Positions 1 through 13,456 of a DNA stretch of 64,000 nucleotides are shown one piece after another. The stretch is from Aristolochia californica. Taxonomy: Eukaryota; Streptophyta; Magnoliopsida; Piperales; Aristolochiaceae. The translations under genes were made by a program, and so were the position numbers. Under the pieces are notes generated by a model. That model saw only the letters and a program-made list of their open reading frames with translations, made no database searches and was not told the origin of the DNA. Position 1 is the first letter of the stretch; the number at the start of each line of letters is the position of its first letter. The stretch spans positions 20,145,237 to 20,209,236 of the forward strand of contig JARWKL010000009.1 of the NCBI GenBank assembly GCA_029961685.1. The letters are read 5' to 3'.

Positions 1-3000
1 CACTAGATCAGTAACCCCAATAGATTGGAATTTGATAAGAAATAGATTTTTCTACACATGCTTTAAAAAATGGATATGCATGCTTGAAACATGTTAAAGA
101 TGCAAATGACCTATGGATCCAAATCTTTTAAAGAGAATAACAAACCGCTCATTGAATTCTCAAGTGAACGTGCAGTAGGATATTTAACCGAGTCAAACAA
201 AGCCATTATTTTGCCCATTTACAAAAAGTTGACCCAACGATCATTGATGAATATAAAGTGATTTATCATGCGTAACGGGCCATATTTTTGTAAGGAATGA
301 CTTTTGGGTTGGGATTCAAGACTCAGTTAAAATCCCCTCGCCTCCCCTTTTCCCGACGATTGCAAAACCTAACATATAAACACTAAAAAAAGGTTTAAAT
401 CCCTAAAAATTACAGAAACTTTTTGGGAATATCTTTTTCTATAATTTTGCATTGTGCATTTCCATTTCAGATCTATACTTTTTTCTTAAATCAAAACTTT
501 AGTTTTCACTTTTCCCTTCATCTCATAGACAAAACAGAGAATAAATGACAACGAAAAGAAAATTTTAGAGTTTGTGTATGGAAAAAATTTAAAGCAATAA
601 AAAACGTAAGTAAAGAAAATTTATTCACACACTGTGAACACAAAAGTTTTGTTATCCAAGTTTGAGAAATTCCACTAGTACAACAACCCCAATAGTTTGC
701 AATTTGATAAGAAAGATATATATCTACACATGCTTTAAAAAATGGATATGCATGCTTGAAACATGTTAAAGATGCAAATGACCTATGGATCCAAACCTTT
801 TAAAGAGAATAAAAAATTGCTCATTAAATTCTCAAGTGAGCGTGCGGTGGGATATTTAATCGAGTCAAACAAGCCATTATTTTGATCATTTACATAAAGC
901 TGACCTAACGATCGTTGATGATTGTAAAGTGATTTATCATGTGTAACGAGACATATTTTTTGTATGGAATGACTTTTGGGTTGGAATTCAACACTCAGTT
1001 AAAATTCCCTCGCCTCCCTTTTCCCGACGATTGCAAAACCTGATATATAAAAACTAAAAATAGGTTTAAATCCCTAAAAATTACAGAAACTTTTTTGAAA
1101 TATCTCTCTCTATATTTTTGCATTGTGCATTTCAATTTTAGATGGATACATTTTTCTTAATTCAAAACTTGAGGTTTCACTTTTCCCTTCATCTCTAGAA
1201 AAAAAGAGAATTGATGACAACGAAATGAAAATTTTAGACTTTGTGTATGGAAAAAATTTAAAGCAATAACAAATGTAAGTAAATAAAATTTATTCACACA
1301 ACACAAATGAATTCAAAAGTTTTGTTATCCTTGTTTGGGAAATTCCACTAGATCAACAACCCCAATGGATTGGAATTTGATAAGAAAGAGATTTTTCTAC
1401 ACATACTTTAAAAAATGGATATGCATGCTTGAAACATGTTAAAGATGCAAATGACCTATGGAAACAAACCTTTTAAAGAGAATAACAAACCAATCAAAGT
1501 ATTCTCAAGTGAACATGCGGTGGAATATTAACTCGAGTGAAACAAGCCATTATTTTGCCCATTTACAAAAAGCTGACCTAACGATCATTGATGATTGTAA
1601 AGTGATTTATCATGCGTAACTGGCCATATTTTTGTAAGGAATGACTTTGGGGTTCGGATTCAACACTCAGTTAAAATTCCCTCGCCTGTCCTTTTCCCGA
1701 CGATTGCAAAACCTGATATATAAAAACTAAAAAGAGGTTTAAATCCCCAAAAATTACAGAAACTTTTTGGAAATATCTCTCTCTATATTTTTGCATTGTG
1801 CATTTCCATTTTAGATGTATACATTTTTCTTAAATGAAAACTTGAGTTTTCACTGTTCCCTTCATCTCGTAGACAAAAAAGAGAATAGGTGACTACGAAA
1901 TGAAAATTTTAGACTTTGTGTATGCAAACAATTTAACGCAATAACAAACGTAAGTAAAGAAAATTTATTCACACACCACAAATGAACACAAAAGTTTTTT
2001 CATCCAAAATTTGGGAAATTCCACTAAATCAATAACCCCAATAGATTGGAATTTGATAAGAAATAGATTTTTCTACACATGCTTTAAAAAATGGATATGC
2101 ATGCTTGAAACATGTTAAAGATGCAAATGACCTATGGATCCAAATCTTTTAAAGAGAATAACAAACCGCTCATTGAATTCTCAAGTGAACATGCAGTAGG
2201 ATATTTAACCGAGTCAAACAAAGCCATTATTTTGCCCATTGACAAAAAGCTGACCCAACGATCATTGATGAATATAAAGTGATTTATCATACGTAGCGGG
2301 CCATATTTTTGTAAGGAATGACTTTTGGGTTGGGATTCAAGACTCAGTTAAAATTCCCTCACCTCCCCTTTTCCCAACGATTGCAAAACCTAACATATAA
2401 ACACTAAAAAAAGGTTTAAGTCCCAAAAAATTACGGAAACTTTTTGGGAATATCTTTTTCTATAATTTTGCATTGTGCATTTCCATTTTAGATGTATAGT
2501 TTTTTCTTAAATCAAAACTTGAGTTTTCACTTTTCCCTTCATCTCGTAGACAAAACAGATAATAGATGACAACGAAATGAAAATTTTAGAGTTTGTGTAT
2601 GGAAAAAATTGAAAGCAATAAAAAATGTAAGTAAAGAAAATTTATTGACACAGCACAAAAGTTTTGTCATCCAAGTTTGGGAAATTCCACTAGTACAACA
2701 ACCCCAATAGCTTGGAGTTTGATAAGAAAGAGATATTTCTACACATGCTTTAAAAAATGGATATGCATGCTTGAAACATGTTAAAGATGCAAATGACTTA
2801 TGTATCCAAACCTTTTAAAGAGAATAAAAAGTTGCTCATTAAATTCTCAAGTGAACGTGCGGTGGGATATTTAACCGAGTCAAACAAGCCATTATTTTGC
2901 CCATTTAAAAAAATCTGACCTAACGATCATTGATGATTGTAAAGTGATTTATCATGCCTAACGGGCCATATTTTTGTAAGGAATGACTTTTGGATGGGAT

Positions 3001-4036
3001 TCAATACTCAGTTAAAATTTCCTCGCCTCCCCTTATCCCGATGATTGCAAAACCTTATATATAAAAACTAAAAAGAGGTGAAATCTCTAAAAATTATAGA
3101 AACTTTTTTGAAATATCTCTCTCTATAATTTTGCATTGTGCATTTCCATTTGAGATGTATACTTTTTTCTCAAATCAAAACTTCAATTTTCACTTTTCCC
3201 TTCATCTCGTAGACAAAAAAGAGAATAGATGACAACGAAATGAAAATTTTAGAGTTTGTGTATGGAAAAAATTTAAACCAATGAAAAAATTAAGTAAACA
3301 AAATTTATTCACAAACCACAAATGAACACAAAAGTTTTGTCATCCAAGTTTGGGAAATTCCACTAGATCAACAACCCCAATGGATTGGAATTTGATAAGA
3401 AAGAGACTTTTCTACACATTCTTTAAAAAATGGATATGCATGTTTGAAACATGTTAAAGATGCAAATGACCTTGGATCCAAACCTTTTAAAGAGAATAAC
3501 AAACCGCTCATTGGATTCTCAAGTGAACAAGCGGTGGGATATTTAATCGAGTCAAACAAGCTATTATTTTGCTCAATTACAAAAAGCTGACCTAACGATC
3601 ATTGATGATTGTAAAGTGAATTATCATGTGTAACGGGCCATATTTTTGTAAGGAATGACTTTTGGTTTTGGATTAAACACTCAGTTAAAATTCCCTCGCC
3701 TCCCCTTTTCCCGATGATTGCAAAACCTTATATATAAAAACTAAAAAGAGGTTTAAATCTCTTAAAATTACAGAAACTTTTTTGAAATATCTCTCTCTAT
3801 AATTTTGCATTGTGCATTTCCATTTTAGATGTATACATTTTTCTCAAACCAAAACTTGAGTTTTCACTTTTCTCTTCATCGCGTAGAAAAAAAAAAGAGA
3901 ATAGATGACAACATAATGAAAATTTTAGAGTTTGTGTAAGGAAAAAATTTAAAGCAATGACAAAATTAAGTAAACAAAATTTATTCACACACCACTAATG
4001 AACACAAAAGTTTTGTCATTCAAGTTTTGGAAATTC
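1..4036 (+). repeat. Two copies of a three-unit block (units 1-6)
   Basis: Cores at 72, 744, 1417, 2093, 2759 and 3432. Units 1 and 4 are an unusual B/C intermediate (B-like tag, EcoRI-type GAATTCTC, AATAGATTTTTC arm, GATGAATATAAAG instead of GATGATTGTAAAG, CAAAGCC) and are nearly identical over their whole length, 2,021 bp apart. Units 2 and 5 are class A; units 3 and 6 are class B. The order (B/C)-A-B is therefore present twice. Unit 3 differs from unit 6 in carrying AAACCAATCAAAG and GTGGAATATT, a B subtype seen again in unit 31 near 20.3 kb. Confidence 0.85.
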
Positions 4037-6045
4037 CACTAGTACAACAACCCCAATAGCTTGGAATTTGATAAGAAAGAGATATTTCTACAACTGCTTT
4101 AAAAAATGGATATGCATGCTTGAAACATGTTAAAGATGCAAATGACCTATGGATCCAAACCTTTTAAAGAGAATAAAAAGTTGCTCATTAAACTCTCAAG
4201 TGAACGTGCGATGGGATATTTAACCGAGTCAAACAAGCTATTATTTTGCCCATTTACAAAAAGCTAACCTAACGATCATTGCTGATTTGTAGACTGATTT
4301 ATCAAGCATAACGGGCCATATTTTTGTAAGGAATGACTTTTGGGTTGGGATTCAACACTCAGTTAAAATTCCCTTGCCTCCCCTTTTCCCGACGATTGCA
4401 AAACCTGATATATAAAAACTAAAAAGAGGTTTAAATCCCTAAAAAATACAGAAACGTTTTTGAAATATCTCTCTCTATAATTTTCCATTGTGCATTTCAA
4501 TTTTAGATGTATACTTTTTTCTCAAATGAAAACTTGAGTTTTACCTTTTCCCTTGATCTCGTAGACAAAAAAGAGAATAGATGGCAATGAAATGAAAATT
4601 TAAGAGTTTGTGTGTGGAAAAAATTTATAGCAATGACAAAAGTAAGTAAAATTTATTCACAAACCACAAATGAACACAAAAGTTTTGTCATCCAAGTTTG
4701 GGAAATTCCACTAGTTCAACCACCCCAATAGATTGGAATTTGATAAGAAAGAGAATTTTCTATACATGCTTTAAACAATGGATATGCATGCTTGAAACAT
4801 GTTAAAGATACAAATGACCTATGGATCCAAACCTTTTAAAGAGAATAACAAACAGCTCATTGAATTCTCAAGTTAACGTGCGGAGGGATATTTAACCGAG
4901 TCAAATAAGCCATTATTTTGCCCATTTACAAAAAGCTGACCTAACGATCATTTATGATTTTAAAGTGATTTATCATGCGTAACGGGCCATATTTTTGTAA
5001 GAATGACTTTTGGGTTGGGATTCAACACTCAGTTAAAATTCCCTCGCCTCCCCTTTTCCCGATGATTGCAAAACCTTATATATAAAAACTAAAAAGAGGT
5101 TTAAATCTCTAAAAATTATAGAAACTTTTTTGAAATATCTCTCTCTATAATTTTGTATTGTGCATTTCCATTTGAGATGTATACTTTTTTCTCAAATCAA
5201 AACCTCAATTTTCACTTTTCCCTTCATCTCGTAGACAAAAAAGAGAATAGATGACAACGAAATGAAAATTTTAGAGTTTGTGTATGGAAAAAAATTTAAA
5301 GCAATGAAAAAATTAAGTAAACAAAATTTATTCACACACCACAAATGAACACAAAAGTTTTGTCATCCAAGTTTGGGAAATTCCACTAGTTCAACAACCC
5401 CAATAGATTGAAATTTGATAAGAAAGAGATATTTCTACACATGCTTTAAAAAATGGATATTCAAGCTTGAAACATGTTAAAGATGCAAATGACCTATGCA
5501 TCCAAACCTTTTAAAGACAATAACAAACAGCTCAAGTGAATGTGCGGTAGGATATTTAACCGAGTCAAACAAGCCATTATTTTGCCCATTAACAAATAGC
5601 TGGCCTAACGATCATTGATGATTGTAAACTGATTTATCATGCGTTACGGGCCATATTTTTGTAACGAATGACTTTTGGGTTCGGATTCAACGCTCAGTTA
5701 AAAATCCCTCGCCTCTCCTTCTCCCGACGATATCAAAACCAGATGTATAAAAACTAAAAAGAGGTTTAAATCCGTAAAAATTACTGAAACGTTTTGGAAA
5801 TATCTCTCTATATTTGTTCATTATGCATTTCCATTTTAGATGTATACATTTTTCTTAAATCGAAACTTGTGTTTTCACTTTTCCATTCATCTCGTAGACA
5901 AAAAAGAGAATAGATGACAACGAAATGAAAATTTTAGAGTTTGTGTATGGAAAAAATTTAAAGCAATAACAAACGTAAGTAAAGAAAATTTATTCACAAA
6001 CCTTAAATGAACACAAAAGTTTTGTAATCCAAGTTTGGGAAATTC
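4037..6045 (+). repeat. Units 7-9, classes A-C-C
   Basis: Cores at 4108, 4780 and 5455. Unit 7 is class A. Units 8 and 9 carry the C tag, but unit 9 has an A-type AGATATTTCTAC arm and a damaged core (GGATATTCAAGCTTG), so it looks like a C unit with an A patch. Unit 9 also has the 11 bp deletion at 5531. Confidence 0.8.
5525..5545 (+). other. 11 bp deletion between CTC repeats
   Basis: The expected AGCTCATTGAATTCTCAAG reads AGCTCAAG. One copy of the direct repeat CTC and the bases between the copies are missing. This explains the short 662 bp spacing to the next unit. Confidence 0.8.
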
Positions 6046-9000
6046 CACTAGATCAACAACCCCAATGGATTGGAATTTGATAAGAAAGAGACTTTTCTGC
6101 ACATACATTAAAAAGTGGATATGCATGCTTGAAACATGTTAAAGATGCAAATGACCTATGGATCCAAACCTTTTAAAGAGAATAACAAACCGCTCATTGG
6201 ATTCTCAAGTGACATTTGGTGGGATATTTACTCGAGTCAAACATGTCTATATTTTGCCCATTTACAAAAAGCTGACCTAACGATCATAGATGATTGTAAA
6301 GTGATTTATCATGCGTAACGGGGCATATTTTTGTAAGGTATGACTTTTGGGTTGGGATTCAACACTCAGTTAAAATTCCCTCGCCTCCCCTTTTCCTGAC
6401 GATGCCAAAAACTTATATATAAAAATTAAAAAGAGGTTCAAATGTCTAAAAATTACAGAAACTTTTTTGAAGTATCTCTCTCTAAAATTTGTCATTGTGC
6501 ATTTCCATTTTAGATGTATACTTTTTTCTTAAATCAAAACTTGATTTTCACTATTCCCTTCATCTCGTTGACAAAACAGAGAATTGATGACAACGAAATG
6601 AAAATTTTACAGTTTGTGTTTGGAAAAAATTTAAAGCAATAAAAAATGTAAGTAAATAAAATTTATTCACTTGCCACAAATGAACACAAAAGTTTTGTCA
6701 TCCAAGTTTGAGAAATTCCACTAGTACAACAACCCCAATAGCTTGGAATTTGATAAGAAAGAGATATTTCTACACCTGCTTTAAAAAATGGATATGCATG
6801 CTTGAATCAAGATAAAGATGCAAATCACCTATGAATCCAATCCTTTCGAAGAGAATAAAAAGTTGCTCATTAAATTCTCAAGTGAACGTGCGGTGGGAGA
6901 TTTAACCGAGTCAAACAAGCCATTATTTGGACCATTTACAAAAAGCTGACCTAACGATCATTGATGATTGTAAACTGATTTACATGCGTAACAGGCCATA
7001 TTTTTGTAAGGAATGACTTTTGAGTTGGGATTCAACACTCAGTTAAAATTCCCTCGCCTCCCTTTTTCCCAACGATTGCAAAACCTGATATTAAAAACTA
7101 AAAAGAGGTTTAAATCCCTAAAAATTACAAAAACATTTTGGAAACATCTCTCTCTATAATTTTCCTCTGTGCATTTCCATTTTAGATGTATACTTTTTTC
7201 TCAAATGAAAACTTGAGTTTTCACTTTTCCCATCATCTCGTTGACAAAAAAGAGAATGGATGACAACGAAATGAAAATTTTAGAGTTTGTGTATGGCAAA
7301 AATTTAAAGCAATGATAAAACTAAGTAAACAAAATTTATTCACACACCACAAATGAACACAAAAGTTTTGTCATCCAAGGTTGGGAAATTCCACTAGTAC
7401 AACAACCCCAATAGCTTGGAATTTGATAAGAAAGAGTTATTTCTACACATGCTTTAAAATATGGATATGCCTGCTTGAAACATGTTAAATATGCAAATGA
7501 ATTATGGATCCAAATCTTTTAAAGAGAATAAAAAATTCCTCATTAAATTCTCAAGTGAACGTGCGGTGGGACATTTAACCGAGTCAAACAAGGCATTATT
7601 TTTCCCATTTAAAAAAAGCTGACCTATCGATCATTGATGATTGTAAAGTAATTTATCATGCGTAACGGGCCATATTTTTGTAAGGAATGAGTTTTGGGTT
7701 GGGATTCAACACTCAGTTAAAATTCCCTCGCCTCCCCTTTTCCCGACGATTGCAAAAACTGATATATAAAAACTAAAAAAGGTTTAAATCCCTAAAAATT
7801 CCAGAAACGTTTTGGAAATATCTCTCTCTATATTTGTGCATGGTGCATTTCCATTTTAGATGTATACATTTTTCTTAAATCAAAACTTGAGTTGTCACTT
7901 TTCCCTTCATCTCGTAGAAAAAAAAGAGAATAGATGACAACGGAATGAAAATTTTAGAGTTTGTGTATGGAAAAAATTTAAAGCAATAAAAACGTAAGTA
8001 AATTTTATTCACACACCACAAATGAACACAAAAATTTGTCATCCACGTTTGGGAAATTCCACTAGTTCAACAACCCCAATAGATTGGAATTTGATAAGAA
8101 AGTGATTTTTTTACACATGCTTTAAAAAATGGATATGCATGCTTGAAAATGTTAAAGATGCAAATGACCTATGGATCCAAACCTTTAAAAGAGAATAATA
8201 AACCCTCATTGAATTCTCAAGTGAACGTGTGGTGGGATATTTAACCGAGTCAAACAAGCCATTATTTTGCCCATTTACAAAAAGCTAACCTAACGATCAT
8301 TGATGATTGTAAACTGATTTATCATGCGTAACGTGCCATATTTTTGTAAGGAATGACTTTTGGGTTGGGATTCAACACTCAGTTAAAATTCCCTCGCCTC
8401 TCCATTTCTCGACGATTGCAAAACCTGATACATAAAAACTAAAATGAGGTTTAAATCCCTAAAAATTACAGAATATTTTTGGAAATATCTCTCTCTATAT
8501 TTGTGCATTGTGCATTTCCTTTTTTGATGTATACATTTTCCTTAAATCAAAACTTGAGTTTTCACTTTTCCCTTCATCTCGTAGACAAAAAAGAGAATAG
8601 ATGACAACGAAATGAAAACTTTTTACTTTGTGAATGGAAAAAATTTAAAGCAATAACAAACGTAAGTAAAGAAAATTTATTCACACAACACAAATGAGCA
8701 CAAAAGTTTTGTCATCTAAGTTTCGAAAATTCCACTAGTACAACAACCCCAATAGTTTGGAATTTCATAAGAAAGAGATATTTCAACACATGCTTTAAAA
8801 AACTGGATATGCATGCTTGAAACATGTTAAAGATGCAAATGACCTATGGATCCTAACCTTTTAAAGAGAATAAAAAGTTGCTCATTAAATTCTCAAGTGA
8901 ACATGCGGTGGGATATTTAACCGAGTCAAACAAGCCATTATTTTGCCCATTTACAAAAAGTTGACCTAACTACCATTGATGATTGTAAACTGATTTATCA

Positions 9001-10081
9001 TGAGCAACGGGCCATATTTTTGTAAGGAATGTCTTTTGGGTTGGGATTAAACACTCAGTTAAAATTCCCTCGCCTCCCCTTTTCTCGACGATTGCAAAAC
9101 CCGATATATAAAAACTAAAAAGTGGTTTAAACCCCTAAAAATTACAGAAAAGTTTTGGAAATATGTCTCTGTATATTTGTGTATTGTGAATTTCCATTTT
9201 AGATGTATACTTTTTTCTCAAATCAAAACTTGAGTTTTCACTTTTCCCTTCATCACATAAACAAAAAAGAGAATAAATGACAATGAAATGAAAATTTAAG
9301 ACTTTGTGTATGGAAAAAATTTAAAGCAATAACAAACGTAAGTAGAGAAAATTGATTCACACACCACAAATGAACATAAAAGTTTTGTCATCCAAGTTTG
9401 GAAATTCCACTAGATCAACAACCCCAATAGAATTGAAATTGATAAGTATGATACTTTTTTACACATGCTTTAAAAATGGATATGCATGCTTGAAACATGT
9501 TAAAGATGCAAATGACCTATGGATCCAAACCTTTTAAAGAGAATAACAAGCCGCTCATTGAATTCTCAAGTGAACATGCGGTGGGATATTTAATCGAGTC
9601 AAAGAAGCCATTATTTTACCCATTTACAAAATGCTGACCTAACGATCATTGATGATTGTAAAGTGATTTATCATGCATAACGGGCCATATTTTTGTATGA
9701 AATGACTTTCGGGTTGGGATTCAACACTCAGTTAAAATTCCCTCGCCTCCCCTTTTCCCAACGATTGCAAAACCTGATATATAAAAACTAAAAAGAGGTT
9801 TAAATCCTTAAAAATTACATAAACTTTTTGGACATATCTCTCTCCATATTTGTGCATTGTGCATTTCCATTTTAGATGTGAACATTTTTCTTAAATCAAA
9901 ACTTGAGTTTTCACTTTTCCCTTCATCTCGTAGACAAAACAGAGAATAGATGACGACGATATGAAAATTTTAGAGTTTGTCTATGGAAAAAATTTAAAGC
10001 AACAAAAAACGTAAGTAAAGAAAATTTATTCACACACCACAAATGAACACAAAAGTTTTGTTATCCAAGTTTTGGAAATTC
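6046..10081 (+). repeat. Units 10-15, classes B-A-A-C-A-B
   Basis: Cores at 6117, 6790, 7463, 8131, 8805 and 9478. The run B-A-A-C matches the four-unit order seen elsewhere; an extra A precedes the closing B. Unit 10 is a B unit whose TTTACTCGAG box is intact but whose preceding GAACATGCGG has decayed. Unit 15 has the B tag with an EcoRI-type GAATTCTC and ATTTAATCGAG, so it is a mixed B/C unit. Confidence 0.8.
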
Positions 10082-13000
10082 CACTAGTAAAACAACCCTA
10101 ATAGCTTGGAATTTGAAAAGAAAGAGATATTTCTACACATGCTTTAAAAAATGGATATGCATGCTTGAAACATGTTCAAGATGCAAATGACCTATGGATC
10201 CAAACCTTTTAAAGAGAGTAACAAACAGCTCATGAATTCTCAAGTGAACATGCGATAGGATATTTGACCGAGTCAAACAAGCCATTGTTTTGCCCATTTA
10301 CAAAAAGCTAACATAATGATCATTGATAATTGTAAAGTGATTTATCATGCGTAACGGGCCATATTTTTGTAAGGAATGAATTTTGAGTTGGGATTCAATA
10401 CTCAGTTAAAATTCCCTCACCTCCCCTTTTCCCGACGATTGCAAAACCTGATATATGAAAACTAAAAAGAGGTTTAAAACCCTAAAAATTACAGAAATTT
10501 TTTTGAAATATCTCTCTCTATATTTTTGCAATGTGCATTTCCATTTTCGAAGTATACATTTTTCTTAAATCAAAACTTGAGTTCTCACTTTTCCCTTCAT
10601 CTCGTAGACAAAAAAGAGAAAAGATGACAACAAAATGAAAATTTTAGAGTTTGTGCATGGAAAAAATTTAAAGCAATAAAAAATGTAAGTAAAGAAAATT
10701 TATTCACACACCACAACCGAACACAAAATTTTTGTCATCCAAGTTTGGGAAATTCCACTAGTACAACAACCCCAATGGATTGGAATTTGATAAGAAAGAG
10801 ATATTTCTACTCATGCTTTAAAAAATGGATATGCATGCTTGAAACATGTTAAATATGCAAATGACCTATGGATCCAAACCATTTAAAGAGAATAAAAAAT
10901 TGCTCATTAAATTCTCAAGTGAACGTGCGGTGGGATATTTATCCGTGTCAAACAAGACTTTATTTTGCCCATTTACAAAAAGCTGACCTAATGATCATTG
11001 ATGATTGTAAAGTGATTTATCATGCGTAAAGGGCCATATTTTTAGAAATGAATGGCTTTTGGGTTGGGATTCAACACTCAGCTAAAATTCCCTCGCCACC
11101 CCTTTTCCCGACGATAGCAAAACCTGATATATAAAAAATAAAAAGAGGTTTAAATCCGTAAAAATTACAGAAACGTTTTGGAAATATCTCTCTCTATATT
11201 TGTGCATTGTGCATTTCCATTTTAGATGTATACATTTTTCTTAAATCAAAACTTGAGTTTTTACTGTTCCCTTCTTCTCGTAGAAAAAAAAGAGAATAGA
11301 TGACAACGAAATGAAAATTTTAGAGTTTGTGTACGGAAAAAATTTAAAGCAATAACAAACGTAAGTAAAGAAAATTTATTCACAAACCTCAAATGAACAA
11401 AAAAGTTTTGTAATCCAAGTTTGTGAAATTCCACTAGATCAACAACCCCAATGGATTGGAATTTGATAAGAAAGAGGCTTTTCTACACATACTCTAAAAA
11501 ATGGATATGCATCCTTGAAACATGTTAAAGATGCAAATGACCTATGGATCCAAACCTTCTAAAGAGAATAACAAACCGCTCATTGGATTCTCAAGTGAAC
11601 ATGAAGTGGGATATTTACTCGACTCAAACAAGCCATTATTTTTCCCATTTACAAAAAGTTGACCTAACGATCATTGATGATTGTAAAGTGATTTATCATG
11701 CGTAACGGGCCATATTTTTTTAAGGAATGACTTTTCTGTTGGGATTCAACACTCAGTTAAAATTCCCTCGCCTCCCCTTTTCCCGACGATTGCAAAACCT
11801 GATATATAAAAACTGCAAAGAGGTTTAAATCCCTAAAAATTACAGAAACGTTTTGGAAATATCTCTCTCTATTATTTTCCATTGTGCATTTCCATTTTAG
11901 ATGTATGCTTTTTTCTCAAATGAAAACTTGAGTTTTCACTTTTCCCATCATCTCGTAGACAAAAAATAGAATAGATGACAACGAAATGAAAATTTTAGAG
12001 TTTGTGTATGGAAAAAATTTAAAGCAATGACAAAACTAAGTAATGAAAATTTATTGACACACCACAAACGAACACAAACGTTTTGTCATCCAAGTTTGGG
12101 AAATTCCACTAGTCCAACAACCCCAATAGGTTGGAATTGATAAGAAAGAGATATTTCTACACATGCTGTAAAAAATGGTTATGCATGCTTGAAACATGTT
12201 AAATATGCAAAAGACCTATGGATCCAAACCTTTCAAAGAGAATAAAAAATTGCTCATGAAATTCTCAAGTGAACGTGCGGTGTGATATTTAACCGAGTAA
12301 AAAAAAACCATTATTTTGCCCATTTAAAAAAAGCTGACCTAACGATCATTCATGATTGTAAAGTGATTTATCATGCGTAACGGGCCATATTTTTAAAAAG
12401 GAATGACTTTTGGGTTGGCATTCAACACTAAGTTAAAATTCCCTCGCCTCCCCTTTTCCCGACGATAGCAAAACCTGATATATAAAAACTAAAAAGAGGA
12501 TTAAATTCGTAAAAATTACAGAAACGTTTTGGAAATATTTCTCTCTATATTTTTGCATTGTGCATTTCCATTTTAGATGTATACATTTTTCTTAAATCAA
12601 AACTTGAGTTTTTACTTTTCCCTTCATCTCGTAGAAAAAAAAGAGAATACATGACAACGAAATGAAAATTTTAGAGTTTGTGTATGGAAAAAACTTTAAA
12701 GCAATAACAAACGTAAGTAAAGATAATTTATTCACAAACCTCAAATGAACACAAAAGTTTTGTAATCCAAGTTTTGGAAATTCCACTAGATCAACAACCC
12801 CAATGGATTGGAATTTGATAAGAAAGAGACTTTTCTACACATACTATAAAAAATGGATATGCAGGCTTGAAACATGTTAAAGATGCAAATGACCTATGGA
12901 TCCAAACCTTTTAAAGAGAATAACAAACCGCTCATTGGATTCTCAAGTGAACATGCGGTGGGATATTTACTCGAGTCAAACAAGCCATTATTTTGCCCAT

Positions 13001-13456
13001 TTACAAAAAGCTGACCTAACGATCATTGATGATTGTAAAGTGATTTATCATGCGTAACGGGCCATATTTTTGTAAGGAATGACTTTTGGGTTGGGATTCA
13101 AAACTCAGTTAAAACTCCCTCGCCTCCGCTTTTCCCGACAATTGCAAAACCTTATATATAAAAACTAAAAAGAGGTTTAAATCCCTAAAAATTATAGAAA
13201 CTTTTTTGAAATATCTCTCTATAATTTTGCATTGTGCATTTACATTTTAGATGTATACTTTTTTCTTAAATCAAAACCTGAGTTTTCAGTTTTCCCTTCA
13301 TCTCGTAGACAAAACAAAGAGTAGATGACAACGAAATGAAAATTTTAGAGTTTGTGTATGGAAAAAATTTAAAGCAATAAAAAACGTAAGTAAAGAGAAT
13401 TTATTCACACACCACAAATGAACACAAAAGTTTCGTCATCCAAGTTTGGGAAATTC
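10082..13456 (+). repeat. Units 16-20, including an A-B dimer pair
   Basis: Cores at 10153, 10827, 11503, 12177 and 12855; classes A (variant tag CACTAGTAAAAC), A, B, A (variant tag CACTAGTCC), B. Units 17-18 and 19-20 are paralogous dimers 1,350-1,352 bp apart: both A units end with GACGATAGCAAAACC in place of GACGATTGCAAAACC, and both B units are preceded by TTGTAATCCAAG. Confidence 0.8.

Noticed and set aside
9352..9537. Plus-strand 60-66 codon frames (9352, 6136, 23828, 35862, 51692)
   Set aside because: They are isolated open windows of the unit; most copies of the same segment contain stops. The likeness of 23828 and 35862 comes from duplication of the DNA, not from selection on a protein.
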